A DNA stretch of 64,000 nucleotides from Punica granatum (lineage: Eukaryota; Streptophyta; Magnoliopsida; Myrtales; Lythraceae). Position numbers and translations under genes: made by a program. Numbering within the stretch: position 1 is the stretch's first letter; each line of letters begins with the position of its first letter. Where the stretch lies: positions 20,372,274 through 20,436,273 of the forward strand of contig NC_045129.1 in NCBI RefSeq assembly GCF_007655135.1, given 5' to 3'. The notes under the pieces were generated by a model that was not told where the DNA came from, did not search any database, and saw only the letters and a program-made list of their open reading frames with translations. Shown piece after piece: positions 56,901-64,000 of the stretch.

Positions 56901-59900
56901 CATCTCATCTCATGTCCTTAACACTGTGCTTGATTAATATACTACATTTGCGGTTCGGATGCAAAGGGGTCTGGACTATTACGAAGGATTATAGAGGGGA
57001 AGGTTTTATGGGGAAGGGTTGCGAAGGATCACAAAGGAGGTGGTTTTGTGGGGAGGGGTTTTGAAGCCGTTAATTAGTTTGAAGGGGTCTGACTAGAATT
57101 TCTTTTATTTTTTCTGATATGTTTGTCAATCAGATTGTCATATTATTATTTCTTTTTTCAATAAAGGAACGAACGAAAATCTTCCCAATCTCCCACTGTG
57201 GGAGGGCTTGATATTGTGACTTTTGGAAGTGTGTGAAACATCACGTTTAACGGTGTTCCAAACAATTCCTTAGTCTTTTTCCAAATGAAATTAATAATAA
57301 TAATAATAATAAGTCCCAAATTTTTCCAGAGGTGATAATTATTAGAGCGTCGCAGTATTTAATGTGATTCAACAGCCATCCTCCCCTAAAGGGTAAAATG
57401 AAGGGATCAATTATTTCCCACTACAACATTTCAGTTTGTCTCAGCTAAAATTAGTATGATTAATTTTCATCTCACAGTCACATGTAATATATCTAGAAAT
57501 ATTTGAATATTTTTTAGTGAGATAGCATGGAGACATATATTAAACCAACAAAAGAGGTAACGTCATTTTCTATTTTATTAAATTTTAGGATAAATAAATG
57601 TAATTTTAAGGAGGAAGTTGATATAGCAACCACCAAGAAAATCCAGAAGAGCCAGCCAATTCAGAAGAAGAGCAAACCGCATTGAACGCTTGAGGATAAC
57701 AAAAATAAATGTTGCACTCATAAAGTAAATAGCCACTGAGAACTACATGTACATGATTAGCCATTATTATATCTAGAGAAAAAAACAAATATATATTAAA
57801 AATAAATAAATAATAGAAAATTAATTTGTTTAAGGGTATAATAAATAATAGAAATTGCAATTTCAGACATGCAAATGATTGTTGCTAACATGACTAAGAC
57901 TTTTGTCTTCTCTATGAGCGTTCATGGTTTGAAACTTCTCTCAGTACTTCAAAATTAATTATGTACTGAAGCCAGGTTGGTCATGGTATCACCGTCAGAT
58001 TGACTAGGTCTAGCCCTGTCCGGGTGTCCGAGAGATAGTCTTATAGTGAACTATTTTCACTATTATATTTCGTATTTTCTTTATTTAAATCACTTTTCTT
58101 CGACCTCTAATTTATTCAGCCGTCATCATGTGCTATTTATGCTATATATCCTTCATCTTTTCCTTGACTATCAATCACATTCACGTAACCTGTTTTCACA
58201 TTTAAAGAACATCATTGTAGTTTAGAAGGTCAATGTAATAGCATTCCCTCGGTCTGGACAAAGACGTACCGCATTCAATTTTCCTCTGGGAATCTCCCCA
58301 TATCCTTATATATTTCCTCCCTTATCTATCACCTTCCATCCTTATGGGTCTCATTTATAATTGTGAAAAGTTCTATTATAGTTCAATTTATTTTTTTACA
58401 AATTGAATATCGAACTCCAATCACATTTTATTGACTAAGTTCAATACAACCAAATCCACTTATAAAAAAGTTAAATGAAGAATTTTAAAAATTGTTGGAA
58501 AAGTTTAAACAAGAATTTTAAATTGTTGTGACTTCAACACTCAAGAGAGATCTTATCGTGCATCCTTATTTTTCTCAAGTTGTCTTGATTTATTCCTTTC
58601 CATAACATATAACTAACTAATGACTAACGAGCTTAGCTAATTTAATTTTATAAAATAGTCACTTCTTCTGAATAACAAGACAATGAAAAATAGGAGAGAT
58701 TAATGGCTTGTTTAATCGTGCTTTCTACATGCAGCGAATACTTTTCACTATATTTGTTTACTTATATTTTTGTCAATTACTGTTGGCCGGAGGCCAAAAA
58801 GGAAAATTACAATTGGCAGTTTCAAGCTATATATGAGTTGTGTCGTTAGCTAAAACGATGGACAATTTACTAGTAACATAAGCCACATATCATCGGTAAT
58901 AGGAGTAAATGGAGTTGCTAAACCCCAAATTTGAAGAGAGGGACCATCATGGAAATAAAAATAGTATAGGGACTACTTACGCCCCATTTACAAGTTTTTC
59001 TGGTCCTTTCCTATCTGTATTTTATAGGATTCCACAAAGAAATATAGAAGTTGATTGGCATAGTCACTAGGTTGTGTTTGGTTTTAAAGTTGAATTGAAT
59101 TGAATTTTGATTTTAATTAGTTTGTAATTTTTGTGTTGTTGAATTATGATAAAAAAGTGTGAAAAAGTAATAAATAGTTGAGAGAAAGTAATGATTGTGT
59201 TGTTAAATTGTGAAAAAAGTAATGAATAGTTGAGAGAATTTAGTATTAAAAATTAAATTAAATAATTAAAAAAATGAAGAAAAATATAAAAAGTAATAAT
59301 TGTGTTGTTGAATTGAAGATAAGTAAAGTTAAAAAATTCTGGTTTACCAAAACTCTCTCACTGACTTTTTTTCTACAAAAGCTCTTCCCAAACAGTACAA
59401 TCCTAAAAGCTCCGCCTTTCACCGGCCTGTTTAGCTCCGGCTAGGCGGATCAGGCGTAACTGCCACCATTACCAAATAGCTGAGGGCCTCCTCTCTCTGC
59501 CGGTTGCGGTGGCTACTTTTGACCATTTGCCTTCTCCCTACTCTCCTTCATCTTCCACTCCGATCGGGCTATGGAGATCTAGTCAGCAGAGATGGCGGTT
59601 CTGACTCTTTGTCAGCAGTCTGGCAACCGAATCCGAGATTTCGCAACCCGAGATTGTTGTCGCTCCTTCGTGATGTCTTCGAAGTCTCGACCCTCAATCC
59701 ATGGTGGAGACGGTGCTTGTGGTAGCCCGGAGGTTGAGTAGCCCTCCTCCTCTTCCTTCCCATCTTCGGCAAGGTTCTGTGGTGAAGATCTCCCCCTCCC
59801 CTTCTAGTGTTCGCGTTGCAACCCTCTCCCTCTAGTTTGAGCTAGGGTGGTGTATGGCGGTGCAGATGGTGGCGGCCGGCACACCGACTGCCCATGATCG

Positions 59901-62220
59901 GCCCAGACCAGTGGCCCAAATCTTCTGTTTCCTTCCTTATTCTGGTGGCTGCAACATTGATCGCGCCTTCCTTTGACATGACCTCTTTGACAGATAAGCT
60001 TCTCCACCCTTCCCTCCGGAGACTGATTCCTCTCTCGGCAACCCACCTGCTCTCTGCGATAGTATCCTTGCCTACCTCGACAAGTTATTGAGCTATCAGT
60101 ACGTTAATCGTACCTCCTAACTTCAAAAATCGACTTTTTGTGGCTTGCCCCTTTTCCTGTTAGCCTTTGCAGGTCTCAGCTTCCCTTTCGTGATAGCTGG
60201 TCTGAACCGATCAAGGGACCTTGGGCTTCCTTGATTTGATTACTTAGGGATTAGGTTATTGTAATCGCTAGTTTGAACCAATAAAGGGGCCTTATGCTTC
60301 CTTGGTTTGACTACTTGGATTAGGTAAACCGATTATGTCTATTGGTTGTGATTGTTGGTGGGATCTTGCACTCAAATAACGGCTCGAGACGCCCTGACTA
60401 CTCCACTTCATTATGGAGTGAATCTCATCGTGGATTTAAGATGTTCTCCTTCCCGATTACTATCGGCCTTCACGATGAAATACTATTATCAAGTAGTGAT
60501 CGGTGCTTACGATTTCAAGATAGCAAACTATAATTGTATATGATCTTCTCTTATGTTTTCTCCTATTATCCTTTGTAGTTTGCCCGTAGGTTAAACCGTT
60601 TGTTCCGTTCTTGTAATTTATGACCAGGCATTTTACTCTTTATCCGTTTTTGCTGTGGATTAGTAAAGGTAAAGGATCCACCTGCTTGAGCAAAAAACAA
60701 GGTGGTCCCCTTGATCACAAAGGAATGGATGATAGCATCGTAACTCAAATGAAGGAAGTCACAATGGATAGTTTCATGTTTTTCCTGGGATTCACTAAGT
60801 ATAATATGGAATAATGCTAATCACAAGGACATGGTTCAGCGGTAAACTGAATTAAGCACCTCAAGAATAGCCGCAAACCGATGTCTGAATAAGAATTAGT
60901 ATCGTTCAATAGATTGATGATATCTCGTGATTTTACAAATATCTTGTGATTTCATCGAATGACAAGATCCTAATTACTCATAAATTGAACTTTGGTAGTA
61001 AGGTCTTTTAGTTTAAAGGTTCGAATTTGTGCTAAATTGATCTGTCAATTAATTTTATTTAGCCACATCAGTCTTATTTGTTATTGCCTAGCTATATCTA
61101 CCTTACGGTAAATGTATCTATAATGACTTACATGGCATTGATGATTTATATATAGAGACGTGCCGCAGAGGTAGTACAAGGACGGATTGAAGATGCAATA
61201 ATGAATATATTCGATGTGAAGCATCTGTCCTTGACTTCAAGAATATGTCTTGCCGATTTGGGATGTGCAGTTGGACCGAACACGTTCATGTCCATGCAAA
61301 ACATCCTAGAGTGCATCAAGAAGAAGTACCATTTTCAGTTCCCAGATGCCAAACCTCCCGATTTCATGGTGTTTTTTAATGACCTGCCGTCCAATGACTT
61401 CAATACTCTATTCAATTCCCTACCTCTGGATGGCTGCTATTTTGCTGTCGGGGTTCCGGGATCTTTCCACGGGAGGTTATTCCCTGAATCTTCTATCCAC
61501 CTCTTTCACTCAGTTTCGTCGCTCCACTGGCTCTCAAGGGTGCCAAGAGAGATATTTGATGAGAGTTCCCGAGCTAGGAACCGAGGGCGGATCCATTACA
61601 CAAATGCTCCGGCAGAAGTCATGAATGCATACAAAGCTCAGTTTGGTAGGGACATGGAGGAATTCTTGAGTGCCAGAGCTAAGGAGATTGTGTTGGGTGG
61701 CATTATGTTCATCACCATGGCTGGGATTCCTGATGAGATGGTTCATTCTCAGCTCCCGGCTGGCGTGATGTATGATATTCTGGGTCGGTGCCTCATGGAA
61801 ATGGCAAAAGAGGTCAAATCTATACAAATTCCTCAATATTTGTATCTTTTCCCAGTTCATAGTTTTCTGAAAAAAGCCAGCAGAGCAAGAAAACGGTGTC
61901 CCTTTCTTTCGTTTTCGGTTAAAAAATAAACTCATGAGCCTAAGACATGAAGGGAAAATTATGTCATATATCATATGGTTTCACCATTTTTTTCAAATCT
62001 ATCATATACTTTTAAAATTATCAAAAATATCCCATGATCTACATTTTTTTCCGGTCTTTTACCCATGATAAATTTGAGAAAAAAATTAAAAATTGTGCTT
62101 ATTGATTGAGTGGTGAAATTGTTTGGGAGGGAACATCAGCTGTCCTATTTACTTTGTATGCCAAGTGAAAATTCTACAAATATTCTTTTTTTTTTCTGTA
62201 TCTTTTACATTCCCATCCTT

Positions 62221-62251
<31 letters not shown>

Positions 62252-63082
62252 GGGGGGGTGGGGGGGGGGTGGTTGGTTAATACATTTCCATCTTTCTCTT
62301 GGCTCAAATGAGTCCTTAGTTCTTATAGAAAAAAGAGAACTATATTTTCAATCAAAATAGTACAATTTATTGTTGATCACAAGCATAGTATTCAAGGCGA
62401 AATGGATAAAAACAATACGTGCTTTGACACGTCTTATATTATATCGGATGTGAAATAACTTTTCATTATCTAACAAAACTATGCTTATCGTTGAGATGAA
62501 TTCTGAATAATGTGTGTTTATGTTCTGAATTTCCTTTATTTCGGAAGATAAGGCCGGGAAAGGACGTCCCATTAAACATTTTGTCGAAGTACGTGATAGC
62601 CCATGGATTACTGTACGAAATGGAAATGGTGACTGATGACCTTCCTTGGCCTTGAAATAGCATGAACATTAGTCAAATAAGTAATTGGTTACCGGACTCA
62701 TTTTTTATTCTGCCACTTTATACATTGTCCACTTGTGCAGGGAGTGATCACGGAGGATCAAGTCGATTCATTCAACCTGCCAATTTATGCAGCTTCTTGT
62801 GAAGAGATGACGGAGTTAATCCAGAGAAACGGGAGTTTCGCCATCAAAGCTATGGAGCTCATTAACCCGTCACTTGGGATGACTGGCCCTACCAATATAC
62901 AGGAGTGGACAAACCACGTTAGGGCTGCAATGGAGGGACTGTTCATCGCTCACTTCAGAGCCCGATCTGTTGTCGATGAGATCTTCGATAGACTAGGGAA
63001 AAAGCTTGAAGAGGATGCTCATCTGGTGGAAGCTAGCTACAGAGAGAAGATAGTATTGTTTGCCATTCTAAGGCGCATTTGA
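53957..63082 (+). CDS. SABATH-family carboxyl methyltransferase, gene 2
   Basis: Three exons on the plus strand: 53957-54037, 61156-61812 and 62741-63082, all phase 0. Donors are GTATGT and GTCAAA; acceptors are TATATAG and TTGTGCAG. The product is 359 residues. Motifs are a Gly/Asn-rich NGGNGNYNYVENSYYQ with Gln27, LADLGCAVGPNTF (59-71, SAM binding), FFNDLPSNDFN (100-110), GVPGSFHGRLFP (126-137) and SVSSLHWLSRVP with Trp152. The VDSFNLPIY segment is in the last exon. Conserved Gln and Trp support action on a carboxylate; the substrate is unknown. It is a diverged paralog of gene 1 with the same intron positions but a 7.1-kb first intron. Linking exon 1 over that distance rests on phase and motif continuity and on the absence of another exon 1, so transcript evidence would settle it. 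Confidence 0.8.
55385..55790 (-). pseudogene. LINE-type RNase H (RVT_3) relic
   Basis: The minus strand encodes a GWYKFNDGAAR start, AGAGGLIRDFNGNWIEGF, then LTGLDLAWSLGCRKPIVETDS and a CADWLA end. This is the pattern of plant non-LTR RNase H-like domains. The catalytic Glu position after VSA reads TAG (about 55620), and another stop follows CADWLA. No RT is left. Confidence 0.75.
56868..56891. repeat. AT microsatellite
   Basis: About twelve AT units inside intron 1 of gene 2. Confidence 0.85.
59070..59350. mobile_element. AT-rich MITE, direct-orientation copy of the dispersed family
   Basis: It starts gttgtgtttggttttaaagt. The inside carries agtaatgaatagttgagaga twice, as at 20974-21330. 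The right end (ggtttaccaaaac) is less clear. Confidence 0.55.
61813..62740 (+). other. Intron 2 of SABATH gene 2
   Basis: 0.93 kb with a T10-G28 tract at 62221-62258. No gene is present. Confidence 0.7.
62231..62258 (+). repeat. Poly-G tract in intron 2 of gene 2
   Basis: 28 uninterrupted G, followed by further G runs to 62271, preceded by a T run. ORFs across it are artefacts. Confidence 0.9.
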
Positions 63083-63141
63083 AATTGAGTGAAAACCCCT
63101 TTTCCTACTTCGCTGAACTCCCTCGTTTAGTGGTGTTTGTT

Positions 63142-63143
<2 letters not shown>

Positions 63144-63187
<44 letters not shown>
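63144..63187 (+). repeat. Poly-G tract just after the gene 2 stop codon
   Basis: 44 uninterrupted G, beginning 61 bases after the stop, so it probably lies within the 3' UTR. G-rich sequence with T and C interruptions follows to 63216. Confidence 0.9.
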
Positions 63188-63188
<1 letters not shown>

Positions 63189-63216
63189 GGGTGGGGGTTG
63201 GGGTTGGGGCCGGGGG

Positions 63217-64000
63217 GAAGAATCATTGGAGTTTAATGAGGGAACTTTTCATGATTGTGCGCGTATATTTGCTTGATCAAGCATGCATAATAGAAAGATG
63301 AAGCGTGCCTTCCATAATACACGTCCGTCTTATATAATGAACTGCAATACCATTAATAAAGTCAATTATTATTACTATTATGTTTTTTTAAGAAAGAGCA
63401 TGTAACGCACGCAGTGGCGCACGCTCTCCTCTGGTAACCAAGAGGTTTCAGGCTTGATTCTCCTAATAGAACTACTTCTGTCCCTTTATTTATTTATTTT
63501 TTGATAAATGCGGTACTTTATTAACTCAAAACCTTGTACAAGAGTATGTAGGAATTAAAAAGCTCTCTCAATCGAAAGGCCATCCTTGAGATTTGGATTG
63601 AGGTGATTCCAAGTGCTGAAGGAAGCCAAGAGATAGCTCTACAATTTTCATATTTGCACCTTGACTTAATTCAATCTCGAAGGTGCTTGAAAATCCATGA
63701 CAAGCAGAACTAAAGCTGAGGTTACAAAGTTATGGCCTCTTAAAAGCAAGGCCACGATTCTGGGATGATAGTTCGAGTACTCGGCGACTTCCCTAAGGTA
63801 TATCCATCACTCTTAATTGAGAGGTCATCCCTTCATGGATCTCATGCCCACATTTGTCTTATTGATGGATAGAAGATATCCTATGATGGAGCCTTGGGAG
63901 TTAGGAGGAAGCAAACACATTGAGCACTGATGAGGATTGATTATGGGCTTACTTCAACTAAGTTAAACTTGATGCATCTTTGAGTTTTTATTTGTTGATT
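63217..64000. other. 3' flank with SINE/LINE-like tail sequence
   Basis: No gene. 63395-63500 resembles a SINE body (cgcacgctctcctctggtaaccaagaggtttcaggcttgattc, then a ctttatttattta tail). The stretch from 63505 on begins with gataaatgcggtactttatt, like the antisense 3' end of a LINE. Neither is certain. Confidence 0.35.

Larger units (their letters stand above)
54038..61155 (+). other. Intron 1 of SABATH gene 2
   Basis: Filled with repeats: a SINE-like scrap near 54960-55090, a LINE RNase H relic (55385-55790), a TA microsatellite (56868-56891), the MITE 59070-59350, and a C/T-rich block 59380-60090 with unsupported ORFs. Two ~75-bp direct repeats lie at about 60190-60260 and 60262-60330 (phrases accttgggcttccttgattt and ccttatgcttccttggttt). 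55800-59070 otherwise shows nothing I can name. Confidence 0.55.

Noticed and set aside
57600..57690. Exon-like phrase with many Lys and Gln codons in gene 2 intron 1
   Set aside because: Too short, with no splice context or recognised family.
59504..60091. Short ORFs in the C/T-rich block of gene 2 intron 1
   Set aside because: Several overlapping frames on both strands with no shared domain; base composition explains them.
62123..62311. ORFs across the poly-G tracts (also 63079-63276)
   Set aside because: Poly-glycine products of homopolymer runs, not genes.

Overview
This window is nuclear DNA from a flowering plant, probably a eudicot. The host genes are split by long AT-rich introns, and most of the sequence is plant mobile DNA: long Ty3/gypsy-type LTR repeats, Copia-like remnants with an initiator-tRNA-Met primer site, MITEs, a PIF/Harbinger remnant, LINE and SINE pieces, and an endogenous pararetrovirus of the caulimovirid/florendovirus type. 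I cannot name the species from the sequence alone.

Layout. (1) 1-4390: direct repeats and a copy of a long Ty3/gypsy (Tat/Ogre-like) LTR family, ending in a TGGCGACTCC primer-site motif. (2) 4390-20855: a head-to-tail cluster of endogenous pararetrovirus, all on the minus strand. Four units can be told apart. In reading order they are: D (20855-17354; protease, a deleted RT, RNase H, ORF2), C (17353-15703; an unrelated 452-codon ORF), B (15022-8126; leader, movement protein, protease, RT, RNase H, ORF2) and A (8125-4390; leader, capsid with zinc knuckle, protease, then cut off). The units share near-identical non-coding ends but carry different proteins. A has capsid and no movement protein; B has movement protein and no capsid; C has neither. 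This resembles a divided virus genome and is the most interesting thing here. All viral ORFs in A, B and D are broken by stops, frameshifts, deletions or a MITE. (3) 20856-34880: an AT microsatellite at the virus edge, a gag-only Copia-like element, a complete short LTR element (24486-27357) with a 5-bp target duplication inside an inverted repeat, LTR fragments, a pseudogene piece resembling an EH-domain endocytosis protein, and a second copy of the long LTR family. (4) 34880-37660: a short-unit tandem repeat, a broken PIF/Harbinger nuclease and MITEs. (5) 37700-63090: the host locus, with two apparently intact three-exon SABATH carboxyl methyltransferase genes transcribed away from each other (44210-38224 minus; 53957-63082 plus). 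Between them lies an orphan, broken last exon (47447-47108). The introns and the gap between the genes are filled with repeats. (6) 63090-64000: SINE/LINE-like tail sequence.

Functionally, the only genes likely to make working products are the two SABATH methyltransferases, which would transfer a methyl group from S-adenosylmethionine to the carboxyl group of a small acid. The duplicated 3' flank and exon 3 show that this locus has expanded by tandem duplication with later decay. The retroelements and virus relics give a partial order of events. The MITEs are younger than the elements they sit in: one in viral unit B, one in the Copia-like LTR, and one in one of two paralogous repeats.
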